From positions 1,432,501 through 1,496,500 of the forward strand of contig NZ_CP025263.1 of NCBI RefSeq assembly GCF_002843605.1: a stretch of 64,000 bases of DNA, read 5' to 3'. Position numbers and translations under genes: made by a program. The notes below the pieces were generated by a model that saw only the letters and a list, made by a program, of their open reading frames with translations, was not told the origin of the DNA and searched no databases. The first letter of the stretch is position 1. Each line of letters begins with the position of its first letter. This document shows positions 1 to 8,728 of this stretch, in pieces. Origin of the DNA: Pseudomonas sp. S09G 359 (GTDB lineage Bacteria > Pseudomonadota > Gammaproteobacteria > Pseudomonadales > Pseudomonadaceae).

Positions 1-1
1 C

Positions 2-895
2 CTGGGCGTGAGCACCGCCAACCTGTCGAAATTCCTGCAGAGTTCCCTGACCGGCTCCAGCGTCAGCCAATACCGGGAGGACAATGAGTTGATCGAAATC
101 CTCCTGCGCGGCACTGTCCATGAACGCACCGAGTTGTCGCTGCTGCCAAGCCTGGCGGTGCCGACCGACAACGGCAAAAGCGTGGCCCTTTCACAGATCG
201 CCACCCTGGAATACGGTTTCGAAGAGGGCATCATCTGGCACCGCAACCGCCTGCCGACGGTGACCGTGCGCGCCGACATCTACGGCAAGGAACAACCGGC
301 GACCCTGGTCCAGCAGATCCTGCCGACGCTTGAAGGCGTACGCGCCGAACTGCCGGATGGCTACCTGCTGGACGTGGGCGGCACCGTCGAAGACTCCGCC
401 CGCGGGCAAAACTCAGTGAAGGCCGGCGTGCCGCTGTTTATCGTGGTGGTGCTGACTTTGCTGATGCTGCAACTGCGCAGTTTCTCACGCACGGCGATGG
501 TGTTTCTGACTGCCCCGCTGGGCCTGATCGGTGTGACGCTGTTCCTGCTGGTATTCCGCCAGCCCTTTGGCTTTGTGGCCATGCTGGGCACCATCGCCTT
601 GTCGGGCATGATCATGCGTAACTCGGTGATTCTGGTGGACCAGATCGAACAGGATATCAAGGCCGGCCTGGCACCGTGGCAGGCGATCATCGAGGCCACC
701 GTCCGGCGCTTCCGGCCGATTGTGCTGACAGCCCTTGCGGCGGTACTGGCGATGATCCCGCTGTCACGCAGCGTGTTCTTCGGGCCGATGGCGGTGGCGA
801 TCATGGGCGGGTTGATTGTCGCGACGGCATTGACCCTATTGTTCCTGCCGGCCCTGTATGCTGCGTGGTTCCGAGTGAGGAAGGACGTCGCGTAA
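2..895 (+). CDS. RND efflux transporter permease, C-terminal part (5' end outside the window)
   Basis: Inner-membrane proton-driven pump subunit of the AcrB/MexB type; about 297 residues of the C-terminal half are visible. The reading frame is already open at base 2, so the GTG at 8 is not the real start. About 135 residues of periplasmic porter domain come first. A run of hydrophobic helices follows, including the conserved segment FVAMLGTIALSGMIMRNSV and the arginine-rich turn VRRFRPIVLTALAAVLAMIP, both standard in HAE-type RND permeases. The protein ends just after the last helix. The substrate cannot be read from this part. The stop lies 2 bases before the next ATG, so the LysE-type gene behind it is probably cotranscribed. 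Confidence 0.9.
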   Translation: MGVSTANLSKFLQSSLTGSSVSQYREDNELIEILLRGTVHERTELSLLPSLAVPTDNGKSVALSQIATLEYGFEEGIIWHRNRLPTVTVRADIYGKEQPATLVQQILPTLEGVRAELPDGYLLDVGGTVEDSARGQNSVKAGVPLFIVVVLTLLMLQLRSFSRTAMVFLTAPLGLIGVTLFLLVFRQPFGFVAMLGTIALSGMIMRNSVILVDQIEQDIKAGLAPWQAIIEATVRRFRPIVLTALAAVLAMIPLSRSVFFGPMAVAIMGGLIVATALTLLFLPALYAAWFRVRKDVA

Positions 896-897
896 CC

Positions 898-1491
898 ATG
901 TTGGCCACCGTTTCAGCCCTGATGTTGTTGTTACTTGCCCCTGGCCCGACCAACACCCTGCTGTTTCGCGCCGGGGTGTTGCTCGGGTTCCGGGCTTCGT
1001 GGAAGCTCGCGTTTGTCGAGTGCCTGGCTTACTTGCTGCAGGTTTCGGCGTGGGGCGTGGCGTTGGTGTACCTGGCGAGCTATTCGCCGTGGGCCTTGAA
1101 GGCCACGCAACTGGCGGCGGCCTGCTACTTGCTGTACGTGTCCTACCAGCTGTGGCAGCGCAAGGGCGACGCCATTGGCGCGGGCAAGGACCGTTTCTCC
1201 GGCGTGTATTTTTTCTGGCTGACCGTGATGAATCCCAAGGGATTATTGATCGTCTCGTTTATTGCGCCCGTGAACACATTTACCACTTCAGCCGGTTACG
1301 CCGGGTTTATGGCGACGCTCGCATTGGTGGTCATCCCCGTTGGAGCCGCCTGGGTGCTGCTGGGCAGCCAATTCGAAGGGATTCAAAAGTCCTGGCTGAC
1401 GCCCCTGAAGATCAACCGGGTGACCTCCGTGGCTATCTGCTGCTTTGCAACGCTGATGATGGGAAGGCTGGCGGATTCGCTGCTGCACTGA
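898..1491 (+). CDS. LysE/RhtB-family exporter
   Basis: Predicted inner-membrane exporter of amino acids or similar small molecules, 197 residues. The N-terminus carries the family motif APGPTNTLL in the first helix, followed by about five further hydrophobic stretches, and the length fits LysE/RhtB proteins. The frame is open further upstream inside the RND gene, but the ATG at 898 follows the RND stop by 2 bases and starts directly in the first helix, so it is the best start. Translational coupling to the RND gene is likely. The exported compound is unknown; the family includes lysine, arginine, homoserine and threonine exporters. Confidence 0.85.
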   Translation: MLATVSALMLLLLAPGPTNTLLFRAGVLLGFRASWKLAFVECLAYLLQVSAWGVALVYLASYSPWALKATQLAAACYLLYVSYQLWQRKGDAIGAGKDRFSGVYFFWLTVMNPKGLLIVSFIAPVNTFTTSAGYAGFMATLALVVIPVGAAWVLLGSQFEGIQKSWLTPLKINRVTSVAICCFATLMMGRLADSLLH

Positions 1492-1546
1492 GAACACCGC
1501 CTACGGAACCTTTCTTCGGTGCTTGCCACTCAGCGTTACCTGATTG

Positions 1547-1576
1547 GCAGGTACCTGCTTCTGCTGGGAGCAGAAG
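1547..1576 (+). promoter_or_regulatory. Two adjacent palindromes in the leader of the small Cys/Pro-rich gene
   Basis: A perfect 12-base palindrome, GCAGGTACCTGC (1547-1558), runs into an 8-bp perfect stem, CTTCTGCT-GGG-AGCAGAAG (1558-1576), sharing one base. The hairpin ends 30 bases before the ATG at 1607. There is no T-run, so it is not an intrinsic terminator. It could be an operator or mRNA structure; the function is unknown. Confidence 0.4.
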
Positions 1577-1606
1577 TGGGAATGACCGAAACGCGAGGAA
1601 TTCACC

Positions 1607-1804
1607 ATGATCTTGATGCCTGTTCTGTTGCTGCCTTTACCGCTGTTTGGGTTGGGTTTGAAGGGGGGCAATTCCCACGGCGGTCATCACTGCAAACCAA
1701 AGCCGACTAAACCCTGCAAGCCCGAGCCGGCTAAACCCTGTAAACCAGAGCCTGCTCAGCCTTGTGGAAGGACAATCCACATCGAGGCGAGCATTAAATA
1801 CTGA
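1607..1804 (+). CDS. Small Cys/Pro/Lys-rich repeat protein
   Basis: Function not recognised; 65 residues. A GAGG-type ribosome site lies just before the ATG. The first 17 residues are hydrophobic (possible membrane anchor or signal), then comes a Gly/His patch (GGNSHGGHHC) and a repeat array with units KPCKPEPA at codons 35-42 and 43-50, flanked by partial copies. The two full DNA repeats (1709-1732 and 1733-1756) differ at four bases, all third codon positions and all synonymous, which supports real translation. Evenly spaced Cys and nearby His could bind metal, but that is inference. A strong terminator follows 27 bases after the stop. Confidence 0.6.
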   Translation: MILMPVLLLPLPLFGLGLKGGNSHGGHHCKPKPTKPCKPEPAKPCKPEPAQPCGRTIHIEASIKY

Positions 1805-1830
1805 TCCTCGATAAACGCCCTACACGCAAA

Positions 1831-1857
1831 CGCCCCGAATATCCGGGGCGTTTTTTT
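1831..1857. terminator. Intrinsic terminator between converging genes
   Basis: CGCCCCG-AATATC-CGGGGCG stem followed by seven T on the plus strand. It ends the small Cys/Pro-rich gene. It may also serve the DUF4197 gene arriving on the minus strand, though the A-rich side is weaker. Confidence 0.85.
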
Positions 1858-1884
1858 GTCTGGCAAAGGTGGACCAGCAGTTGC

Positions 1885-2574
1885 CTACAGGGCGCCGAAA
1901 ACCTTCTTCGCCAGGCTGGTGGCTGCCGCCGCCGGGTTCTTGCGAATGGTCTCTTCCTGCTGCGCGATCATCTTGAACAAACCGTCCAGTGCTTGCTCGG
2001 TCACGTAGTTCTCGACGTTGGCGCTCTTGGCGTCCACCGCGCCAAAGGCTGCGGCCTTGCCGGCCAAGGCGTTGTACTGCTGGGCGACGCCGACTTTGTC
2101 GGTGGCGGCCTTGACGATAGGCAGGAATTTGGCGCGGATCTCTTCGCGGCTGCTTTTGTTCAGGTATTGCGTCGCCGAGTCCTGGCCACCGCTGAGGATG
2201 CCCTTGGCGTCAGTCACGCTCATGTTCTTCACCGCATTGACCAGGATCGGCTGAGCCTGGGTCACCGCGCTTTCAGCCGCCTTGTTCATGCTGGTTTCGA
2301 GCTGGGTGACTTGATCGCCCATGCCGAACATTTTCAGCTTGTCGGCGACTTTGCCCAGCTTGCCCGGCAGGCCGATCTTCACCTCGGGGTTGTTGCTGAA
2401 ACCACCGGGTACGCCCAGTTGTTTCACGGCGATCTGCGCGCCTTGGGTCAGGGCGTCCTTGAGGCCGCCGCTGGCGTCGCCCTGGGACAGGCTGCCAAGG
2501 TCCAGGGCCATGGCGTTGGCACCGAGCAGCAGGCCGGCACACAGGGCAGTGAAGCGAAGGGAATTACGGAGCAT
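1885..2574 (-). CDS. DUF4197 domain protein, exported
   Basis: Protein of 229 residues with a clear signal peptide: basic start, hydrophobic stretch FTALCAGLLLGANA and a likely cut after AMA. The mature part matches DUF4197 proteins (LSQGDASGGLKDALTQGAQIAV near the start, VTEQALDGLFKMIAQQE near the end). The family is periplasmic or surface-associated with no established function. It lies 27 bases downstream of the YbaY-like lipoprotein gene on the same strand, so the two may form an envelope-protein operon. Confidence 0.85.
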   Translation of the reverse strand: MLRNSLRFTALCAGLLLGANAMALDLGSLSQGDASGGLKDALTQGAQIAVKQLGVPGGFSNNPEVKIGLPGKLGKVADKLKMFGMGDQVTQLETSMNKAAESAVTQAQPILVNAVKNMSVTDAKGILSGGQDSATQYLNKSSREEIRAKFLPIVKAATDKVGVAQQYNALAGKAAAFGAVDAKSANVENYVTEQALDGLFKMIAQQEETIRKNPAAAATSLAKKVFGAL

Positions 2575-2601
2575 GGGCGCTTCCTTATGTTCTAGAAAGT
2601 A

Positions 2602-3003
2602 TCAGTGTGCGACAGCATCGACGCGCAGACGCAGTGGCTGTGGATCCTGGCCGTTGAGCTGCACAGTGTGCCGTTCGGTGGTAATAAACAGTAGCTTGCC
2701 ATCCAGTTCGATGCGAGCACTCACCGAATAACTATGGCCCGGCTTGACCTGGGCCGGGTCGTAGCTCAGGTGAAACGGCAGCGGTACCTGGCCTTTGACC
2801 GGGCCTTTCTGTTCGGCGAGGGTCACCGCCGGGGCGTCCATCAACGACACGTCCTGCAGGCTGACACTCAAGGTGGCCGTCGGCGGCAGGGCGCTACGTT
2901 GCAGGTAGAACACTTCGCCGTCGAGGCTGGCCTTGGGGGCGGGGTTCATGGATTGGCAGGCTCCGAGCAGGGCGGTCAGGCCCAGGAGGATGATCTTTTT
3001 CAT
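2602..3003 (-). CDS. YbaY-family lipoprotein
   Basis: Short lipoprotein of 133 residues. The signal peptide ends in the lipobox LLGAC, with Cys16 as the predicted lipidated residue. The mature part is one beta-rich domain of the YbaY/META-like type (PTATLSVSLQDVSLMDAPA ... PFHLSYDP). The ribosome site AAGGAGC stands 6 bases before the ATG. It would be anchored in an envelope membrane facing the periplasm. Function is poorly known; in E. coli ybaY has been associated with envelope and stress responses. It sits between plsB and the DUF4197 gene, both on the same strand. Confidence 0.85.
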   Translation of the reverse strand: MKKIILLGLTALLGACQSMNPAPKASLDGEVFYLQRSALPPTATLSVSLQDVSLMDAPAVTLAEQKGPVKGQVPLPFHLSYDPAQVKPGHSYSVSARIELDGKLLFITTERHTVQLNGQDPQPLRLRVDAVAH

Positions 3004-3022
3004 GCTACAGCTCCTTATAAAC

Positions 3023-3045
3023 GGCGCCGGAAACCACCCGGCGCC
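3023..3045 (-). terminator. Hairpin after plsB
   Basis: Perfect 8-bp stem GGCGCCGG/CCGGCGCC with a 7-base loop, 10 bases after the plsB stop. On the minus strand it is followed by GTTTAT, a weak T-tail, so termination may be partial and allow reading into the ybaY-like gene. Confidence 0.6.
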
Positions 3046-3054
3046 TTATTCAAT

Positions 3055-5574
3055 CTAGCGGCTTTCTTCAGTGTTGACCGGCTCTGGGGCGGCTGGTGCT
3101 TCGGCCGCGCCATCCACACGGTGCAGGGCCACCTGGCGGATCGACAGGCGAATATCCGCCGGCAACACACGTTTGGCCGCGCCTTCGGCCAACTCGCCGA
3201 GCAGGTCGTGGTAGCTCAACTTGCCGGCTTCATCGCGGCGCAGCACATCTTGCTCCAGCAATGTCTGGATAAAATGTCGGAAAAGGCTCTTGTCGAAGAA
3301 TTCCGGGGCGTTGAGGCCATGCAGGATCGACAGGCGCTGGGCCATGATCGTGCACAGGTCTTCCAGCTCTTCGGCGCTGATGCTGTTTTGGCCGCTGTTG
3401 AGCAGCAGCGAGATCGCCATGTAGAAGCGTTGCAGGGTCTGGGCGATGCTCTTGGACAGCAGCGTCAGCAGCACAAAGTGCCGCGAACTCGGGGCCGGGC
3501 GCAGGTACACATGGTTCTCGAAACGTAGCAGGCCCTGTTCGACAAAGGCCTCCAGCCACTGGTCGATGACCGTGTTCAGCTCCTCCAGCGACCAGCGGAT
3601 AAACAGCTCCGATTGCAGGTACGGGTACAGCGCTTGGGTGTAGCGCAGGATCTGCTCGCGGCTCATGCGCGAACTGCTCTGGAAGAAACTCGCGAGCAGC
3701 GCCGGCAGGGCAAAGATGTGCAGCACGTTGTTGCGGTAGTAGGTCATCAGGACGGCGTTCTGCTCGTCCAGGTAGACAATCTTGCCCAGGGCATCACTCT
3801 GCTCCGAGAGCAGGTCCATGTCCTTGACGTGCTTGATCAGCGCCAGGCCATCGCCTTCCGGCAAGGTGGTGTGCGGCGAGTACGGCACGCGGCGCAGCAG
3901 CGCCAGGTACAGGTCCAGCTGGCGGGCCATGGCCTGTTCGTCCAGGGCCAGGCGGGTGGTCGACAGCAACGCCAGCGCCACCAGGTTCACCGGGTTTACC
4001 GCCGCTGCTTCGTTCAAATGGCGCGCCACCTGCTCGCCGAGGCGGTTGGTGGTTTCGTTGAGCCAGGCCGGTTTGTAGTTCGGCCCCAGCTCCTGGGTGC
4101 GCCAGTCGGGTTGCTCGCTGTCGAGGAATTCGGCCAGCTTGATCGGCTCGCCGAAGTTGACTGCGACCTGGCCAAAACGCTGCTTGAGCGCGCCGACCAC
4201 TTTGAAAATGTCGAAGATCGACTCCTTCTTCTTGCTCGCGCCGCGCAATTCGCCGAGGTAGGTGCGGCCTTCGAGCACACGCTCATAGCCGATATACACC
4301 GGCACGAACACGATCGGCATGCGCGAGGAGCGCAGGAAGCTGCGCAGGGTAATCGCGAGCATCCCGGTCTTCGGCTGCAGCATGCGCCCGGTACGCGAGC
4401 GCCCGCCTTCGACGAAGTACTCCACCGGGAAACCTTTGGTGAACAGGGTGTGCAGGTATTCGTTGAACACCGAGGTGTACAGCGGGTTGCCCTTGAAGGT
4501 GCGGCGCATGAAAAACGCACCGCCACGGCGCAGCAGGCTGCCGATCACCGGCATGTTCAGGTTGATGCCGGCGGCGATGTGCGGCGGAGTCAGGCCATTC
4601 TTGAACAGCAGGTAAGACAGCAGCAGGTAGTCGATATGGCTACGGTGGCAGGGCACGTAGATCACCTCGTAACCCTGGGCAACCTTTTGCACACCTTCGA
4701 TGTTATTGACCTTGATGCCGTCGTAGATCTTGTTCCAGAACCAGCTCAGCACCACTTCCAGGAAGCGGATCGCGGTGTAGGTGTAGTCCGAGGCGATCTC
4801 GTTGCCGTAGCGCAGGGCCTGGGCCTTGGCTTTTTCCGGGCTGATTTTTTCGCGCTCGGCCTCGTCGAGGATGGCCTGGCGCACCAGCGGCATGTTCACC
4901 AGGCCCTTCACCAGGTTGCGCCGGTGCGAGAGGTCGGGGCCGATCACGGCGGTTTTCAGGTTACGAAAGTGCACACGCAGAATGCGTTGGGCCATGCGCA
5001 CGGTGCGTTCGTGGCCTTTATTGTGCTCGATCAATTCACGCAGGTTGATAGGCGCAGAGAATTGCACGCGGGTCTTGCGCCCCAGGATCAGGATGCTCAG
5101 CAACCGGCGCAGACGCCCGGTGACAGCCCAGCTGTCAGCAAACAGCAGTTTCCATGGGCTGGACTCGCTTGCCGGGGTTTGCCCCCAGAACACGCTGACC
5201 GGAATGATTTGTGCATTCTCTTCGGCGTGTTCGGTCAGGGTGTTGACCAGGCGGGTCAGGGTCGGCGGCGCACCGCGCTTGTCCTGGCGGCCGAGCCAGT
5301 CGGGCTCGGGCGTGAGGTAGAAGAACGCCGCCGGTTCCATCAGCGGGCCCACCGCTACCGGTAGCACCGGGCGCGGCAGGCCGGCCTTGGTGCACTCGGC
5401 ATCGACCACGGCCAATTCGCTGAGGGAGGGCGATTGCAGGACGTAGAACACCGGCCGGCTGCGGTCCAGGTTAAGGGTGAGGGACGACTGGTTGATCGTC
5501 TCCGAGCGAACCCAGAGGTACAACAGTCGGCGCAAGGTGCCAAACACCAGACGGCGGAACGGGGAGCGGGTCAT
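3055..5574 (-). CDS. plsB: Glycerol-3-phosphate 1-O-acyltransferase PlsB
   Basis: Inner-membrane enzyme that acylates sn-glycerol 3-phosphate at position 1 from acyl-ACP or acyl-CoA, the first step of phospholipid synthesis. At 839 residues it has the full length of PlsB (E. coli about 807). The catalytic HX4D motif is HRSHID (His310, Asp315), and the substrate-binding block [11 protein letters not shown] lies at 387-397, followed by [12 protein letters not shown]. Start: ATG at 5574, in [12 protein letters not shown]. The gene stands alone with its own upstream space, divergent from the cold-shock gene. The C-terminal tail is Ala/Pro/Glu-rich, a common variable feature. Confidence 0.97.
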   Translation of the reverse strand: MTRSPFRRLVFGTLRRLLYLWVRSETINQSSLTLNLDRSRPVFYVLQSPSLSELAVVDAECTKAGLPRPVLPVAVGPLMEPAAFFYLTPEPDWLGRQDKRGAPPTLTRLVNTLTEHAEENAQIIPVSVFWGQTPASESSPWKLLFADSWAVTGRLRRLLSILILGRKTRVQFSAPINLRELIEHNKGHERTVRMAQRILRVHFRNLKTAVIGPDLSHRRNLVKGLVNMPLVRQAILDEAEREKISPEKAKAQALRYGNEIASDYTYTAIRFLEVVLSWFWNKIYDGIKVNNIEGVQKVAQGYEVIYVPCHRSHIDYLLLSYLLFKNGLTPPHIAAGINLNMPVIGSLLRRGGAFFMRRTFKGNPLYTSVFNEYLHTLFTKGFPVEYFVEGGRSRTGRMLQPKTGMLAITLRSFLRSSRMPIVFVPVYIGYERVLEGRTYLGELRGASKKKESIFDIFKVVGALKQRFGQVAVNFGEPIKLAEFLDSEQPDWRTQELGPNYKPAWLNETTNRLGEQVARHLNEAAAVNPVNLVALALLSTTRLALDEQAMARQLDLYLALLRRVPYSPHTTLPEGDGLALIKHVKDMDLLSEQSDALGKIVYLDEQNAVLMTYYRNNVLHIFALPALLASFFQSSSRMSREQILRYTQALYPYLQSELFIRWSLEELNTVIDQWLEAFVEQGLLRFENHVYLRPAPSSRHFVLLTLLSKSIAQTLQRFYMAISLLLNSGQNSISAEELEDLCTIMAQRLSILHGLNAPEFFDKSLFRHFIQTLLEQDVLRRDEAGKLSYHDLLGELAEGAAKRVLPADIRLSIRQVALHRVDGAAEAPAAPEPVNTEESR

Positions 5575-5674
5575 AGGCGAGCTGCTTCAAGTGGAAAAAA
5601 CCGAGCAGGCGCTCGGGCGGGTAGTGTGCCGTATTCGCCGAAAATCGGCAAAAAAGCGGCGATGTAAACTTGAG

Positions 5675-5717
5675 TTGATCGTTTTTGAGCCTGTCTTATA
5701 CTCGGCAGTTCAACTGC
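5675..5717 (+). promoter_or_regulatory. Promoter of the cold-shock gene with a start-site palindrome
   Basis: TTGATC (5675-5680), 16-base spacer, TATACT (5697-5702): a good sigma-70 pair. A small perfect inverted repeat, GCAGTTCAACTGC, follows at about 5705-5717, where transcription should begin. The leader would be about 55-60 bases, AT-rich, ending in a GGGAG ribosome site. Confidence 0.6.
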
Positions 5718-5766
5718 GACGACTTAACAATAAACGTATTAATAAAACGCATGTGGGAGTGAACAG

Positions 5767-5976
5767 ATGGCAACGCGCGAAACCGGCAATGTGAAGTGGT
5801 TCAACGATGCAAAAGGCTATGGCTTTATTCAGCGTGAAGACGGCAAGGATGTGTTTGTGCACTACCGCGCCATTCGCGGTGACGGCCACCGCTCGTTGGC
5901 CGAGGGCCAGCAGGTGGAATACGCCGTGGTGACCGGCGAGAAGGGCTTGCAGGCGGAGGATGTGGTGGGTCTTTGA
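5767..5976 (+). CDS. CspA-family cold-shock domain protein
   Basis: Single cold-shock domain of 69 residues that binds single-stranded nucleic acid. Both RNA-binding motifs are present: KGYGFIQ (RNP1) and VFVHY (RNP2). The usual Phe in VFVHF is Tyr here and the loop carries [17 protein letters not shown], so it is more diverged than the second Csp in this window (62166-62375). Such proteins act as RNA chaperones or transcription antiterminators. It is monocistronic and followed by a REP pair. Confidence 0.93.
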   Translation: MATRETGNVKWFNDAKGYGFIQREDGKDVFVHYRAIRGDGHRSLAEGQQVEYAVVTGEKGLQAEDVVGL

Positions 5977-6003
5977 AGCGGGTTTTCTTACACCGCTGAA
6001 CCC

Positions 6004-6095
6004 ATGTGGGAGCGGCCTTGCTCGCGAATACGGTCTGTCAGTTGATACATCTGTTGACTGATCCACCGCATTCGCGAGCAAGCCCGCTCCCACAT
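6004..6095. repeat. REP pair (BIME-like), GTGGGAGCGG type
   Basis: Two inverted copies of a Pseudomonas REP: TGTGGGAGCGGCCTTGCTCG on the left and its near complement CGAGCAAGCCCGCTCCCACA on the right, separated by about 40 bases. It lies between the converging cold-shock gene and the 6121-6498 gene. Such pairs often stabilise or end transcripts and are thought to be spread by RAYT transposases; no RAYT gene is in the window. Confidence 0.9.
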
Positions 6096-6120
6096 TTTGA
6101 TTGGGTTCACAATCTAAGGG

Positions 6121-6498
6121 TTATGCAGTTTTCCAGGTGATCTGCTCTTCACCGTCTGCGCTGATGCGAATCCAGGTGTCGGCGCTTTCTTCACCTTCTT
6201 CCTCGACCCAGGTCCCCGGCGCGCAGCGCACTTCAACGTTCAGCGCAGCAAACGCAGCGCGGGCACAGGCGATGTCGTCGTCCCACGGCGTCTGGTCGCT
6301 TTCCAGGAACAGGCTGTTCCACTTGCCGACGGCTTTGGGCAGCCAGGTCACGGGCACGTTGCCGGCCTTGCACTTGTAGGTCTGGCCTTTCTGGACCCAG
6401 TCGGTGCACGGGCCCAGGGCGGCGCCCAGCCAGGCCGCGATGGCCTTGTAGTCGACGTCGGCGTCCTTGAGGTAGATCTCGATATCAGGTTGGCGCAT
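6121..6498 (-). CDS. Conserved hypothetical protein
   Basis: Not assigned to a named family; 125 residues, soluble, acidic (C-terminal VEEEGEESADTWIRISADGEEQ). It contains Trp and Cys residues (DWVQKGQTYKCKAGNVPVTW) and no signal or membrane segment. The frame is open 11 codons further up, but ATG 6498 has a good GAGGAA site 6 bases upstream, so MRQPDIEIYL is taken as the start. It lies 49 bases downstream of rlmA on the same strand. Similar short proteins are, to my memory, common in fluorescens-group pseudomonads. Confidence 0.7.
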   Translation of the reverse strand: MRQPDIEIYLKDADVDYKAIAAWLGAALGPCTDWVQKGQTYKCKAGNVPVTWLPKAVGKWNSLFLESDQTPWDDDIACARAAFAALNVEVRCAPGTWVEEEGEESADTWIRISADGEEQITWKTA

Positions 6499-6547
6499 GG
6501 ATGTTCCTCGTTGCGGGATTCGAAAATCCATTCGCGGAAAAAGTCGG

Positions 6548-7357
6548 TTATTGAAGCACGAAATAATCGTAGCGCATCGACACAGTGACCTGCAGCGGCG
6601 CGGCGGCCTCGATCACTTCGGCGCGGCGCTCGGCACTGGCGCGCCAGCCGTGGGGCGTCATGGCCAGCAGGTTGGCGCGGTCTTGGGCTGCGGCCAGGCT
6701 CAGGGTGAATTCCAGGGTTTCGCTATGCGCCAGGCTCATGCCGTCCGGCACCAGGGCCAAATGCTTGTCGTCGGTGTACTCGCGCACTTCATCATACAAA
6801 CGCTCGCGCAACTCCATCAGGTGGCCACTGGTAGGACCGACCTTCATCAGGCCGCCGCCGGGGCTGAGCAGGCGCTTGGCTTCTTCCCAATCCAAGGGGC
6901 TGAACACGCTGGCGAGAAACTGGCAGCTGCCTGACGCCAGCGGCACGCGAGCCATGCTGGCGATCAACCAGGTGACGGCCGGGTTGCGCTTGCACGCACG
7001 CTTGACGGCCTCCTTGGAGATATCCAGGGCGTAGCCGTCGGCGTGGGGCAGGGCGTCGGCGATTTGCGCGGTGTAGTAACCCTCGCCACAGCCGATGTCC
7101 ACCCAGCGTTGGGGCGCACGCTCGGCGGCCAGTTCGGCCAGGCGCTTGGCCACTGGGGCGTAGTGCCCGGCATTGAGGAAGTCACGGCGCGCCTCGACCA
7201 TGGCGAGGTTATCGCCAGGGTCGCGGCTGTTTTTGTGCTGCACCGGCAACAGGTTCAGGTAACCCTGGCGCGCGCGGTCGAAACGGTGCCCGGCCGGGCA
7301 CGCCACGCCATTGTCCACCGCGTTGAGCGGGGCGCTGCAAAGGGGGCAGGCGAGCAT
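6548..7357 (-). CDS. rlmA: 23S rRNA (guanine-N1)-methyltransferase RlmA
   Basis: Methylates N1 of a guanine in 23S rRNA helix 35 (G745 in E. coli) using S-adenosylmethionine. Protein of 269 residues. The N-terminal zinc finger is complete: Cys4, Cys7, Cys20 and His24 (CPLC...CPAGH). The methyltransferase fold follows, with motif I VDIGCGEGYYT and the acidic motif II region GYALDISK. The stop codon of dapE overlaps the first base of this gene (7357), implying coupled translation. The order rlmA-dapE-ndvB is also found in P. aeruginosa. Confidence 0.93.
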   Translation of the reverse strand: MLACPLCSAPLNAVDNGVACPAGHRFDRARQGYLNLLPVQHKNSRDPGDNLAMVEARRDFLNAGHYAPVAKRLAELAAERAPQRWVDIGCGEGYYTAQIADALPHADGYALDISKEAVKRACKRNPAVTWLIASMARVPLASGSCQFLASVFSPLDWEEAKRLLSPGGGLMKVGPTSGHLMELRERLYDEVREYTDDKHLALVPDGMSLAHSETLEFTLSLAAAQDRANLLAMTPHGWRASAERRAEVIEAAAPLQVTVSMRYDYFVLQ

Positions 7358-8508
7358 CAGGCGAGCAACTTGATCAGGGTCTGGTAATAGATTTCGGTCA
7401 GCACATCGAGGTCACTGGCCAGGATGCGCTCATTGACCTGGTGGATCGTCGCGTTGACCGGGCCCAGCTCCACGACCTGGGTACCGAGGGTCGCGATGAA
7501 ACGCCCGTCGGAGGTGCCGCCGCTGGTGGACGCCTTGGTCTCGCGACCGGTGATCGCCTTGATGCTGGCGGACACCGCATCGAGCAGTGCGCCCGGCTCG
7601 GTGAGGAACGGCAGGCCCGACAGCGCCCACTCCACGTGCCAGTCCAGGCCATGTTTATCCAGGATCGCTGCAACCCGCTGTTGCAGGCCTTCAACGGTGG
7701 ACTCGGTGGAGAAGCGGAAGTTGAACACCGCCGTCAGGTCGCCCGGGATCACATTGGTGGCGCCGGTGCCGGAATTGAGGTTGGAGATCTGGAAGCTGGT
7801 CGGCGGGAAGAAGGTGTTGCCGTCGTCCCAATGCTCGGCGGCCAGTTCGGCCAGCGCCGGTGCGGCCAGGTGGATCGGGTTCTTTGCCAGGTGCGGGTAG
7901 GCGACGTGGCCCTGCACGCCGCGTACGGTCAGGGTGGCGCCGAGGGAGCCGCGACGGCCGTTCTTGACCACGTCGCCCACCAGGGTGGTGCTCGACGGCT
8001 CGCCGACGATGCACCAGTCCAGGCGCTCCTTGCGCGCCGCCAGGCGTTCGATCACAGCCTTGGTGCCGTGGTGCGCCGGGCCCTCTTCATCGCTGGTGAT
8101 CAGGAAGGCCACCGAACCCTTGTGGTCGGGGTAGTCAGCGACGAAACGCTCGGAGGCCACCAACATGGCGGCCAGGCTGCCTTTCATGTCCGCCGCGCCA
8201 CGCCCGCAGAGCATGCCGTGTTCGTCGATCAAGGCGTCGAACGGGTCATTTTGCCAGGCCTGTACCGGGCCGGTCGGCACCACGTCGGTGTGGCCGGCGA
8301 AGCACAGCACCGGGCCATCGTGCTTGCCGTGGGTGGCCCAGAAGTTGTCAACGTCTTCGATGCGCATCGGCTCCAGCGCAAAACCGGCGTCGCCCAGGCG
8401 CTGCATCATCAGCTTCTGGCAGTCGGCGTCGATCGGCGTGACCGAGGGGCGACGGATCAGGTCGATGGCAAGTTGAAGGGTGGGCGAGAGGTCGGCATGG
8501 GCCGTCAT
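7357..8508 (-). CDS. dapE: Succinyl-diaminopimelate desuccinylase
   Basis: Removes succinate from N-succinyl-LL-diaminopimelate, giving LL-DAP for peptidoglycan and lysine. Peptidase family M20 protein of 383 residues, the usual length. Metal-binding motifs are intact: [10 protein letters not shown] (His73, Asp75), GRGAADMKG with its bridging Asp, and the catalytic pair in SDEEGPA. The C-terminal metal His lies in NATIHQVNE. It works with dapD (14130) and dapC (18395), which supply its substrate, although they are not in the same operon here. Confidence 0.96.
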   Translation of the reverse strand: MTAHADLSPTLQLAIDLIRRPSVTPIDADCQKLMMQRLGDAGFALEPMRIEDVDNFWATHGKHDGPVLCFAGHTDVVPTGPVQAWQNDPFDALIDEHGMLCGRGAADMKGSLAAMLVASERFVADYPDHKGSVAFLITSDEEGPAHHGTKAVIERLAARKERLDWCIVGEPSSTTLVGDVVKNGRRGSLGATLTVRGVQGHVAYPHLAKNPIHLAAPALAELAAEHWDDGNTFFPPTSFQISNLNSGTGATNVIPGDLTAVFNFRFSTESTVEGLQQRVAAILDKHGLDWHVEWALSGLPFLTEPGALLDAVSASIKAITGRETKASTSGGTSDGRFIATLGTQVVELGPVNATIHQVNERILASDLDVLTEIYYQTLIKLLA

Positions 8509-8565
8509 GGGGTGAACTCCGGAAAGCGTGTGATGGGCGCAGATTCAGTGTGGAAGATGGCTCTA

Positions 8566-8655
8566 TGTGGGAGCGGGCTTGCTCGCGAAAGCGGTGGTTC
8601 AGTCAACTTATTAGGTGACTGACACACCGCTTTCGCGAGCAAGCCCGCTCCCACA
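8566..8655. repeat. REP pair, GTGGGAGCGG type
   Basis: TGTGGGAGCGGGCTTGCTCG and its complement face each other around about 40 bases that are themselves partly complementary (AAAGCGGTG...CACCGCTTT). It lies upstream of dapE and downstream of ndvB. Same subtype as the pair at 6004. Confidence 0.9.
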
Positions 8656-8686
8656 AGTCTTGTAAAACGGCCGTTATCTTATAGCA

Positions 8687-8711
8687 AAACGGCGGCCAGA
8701 GGCCGCCGTTT
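8687..8711 (-). terminator. Terminator of the ndvB-like gene
   Basis: Perfect 11-bp stem AAACGGCGGCC/GGCCGCCGTTT with a 3-base loop, 17 bases after the stop, giving GTTTTGC on the minus strand. Confidence 0.85.
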
Positions 8712-8728
8712 AGTGCATTGCGCAAGAT

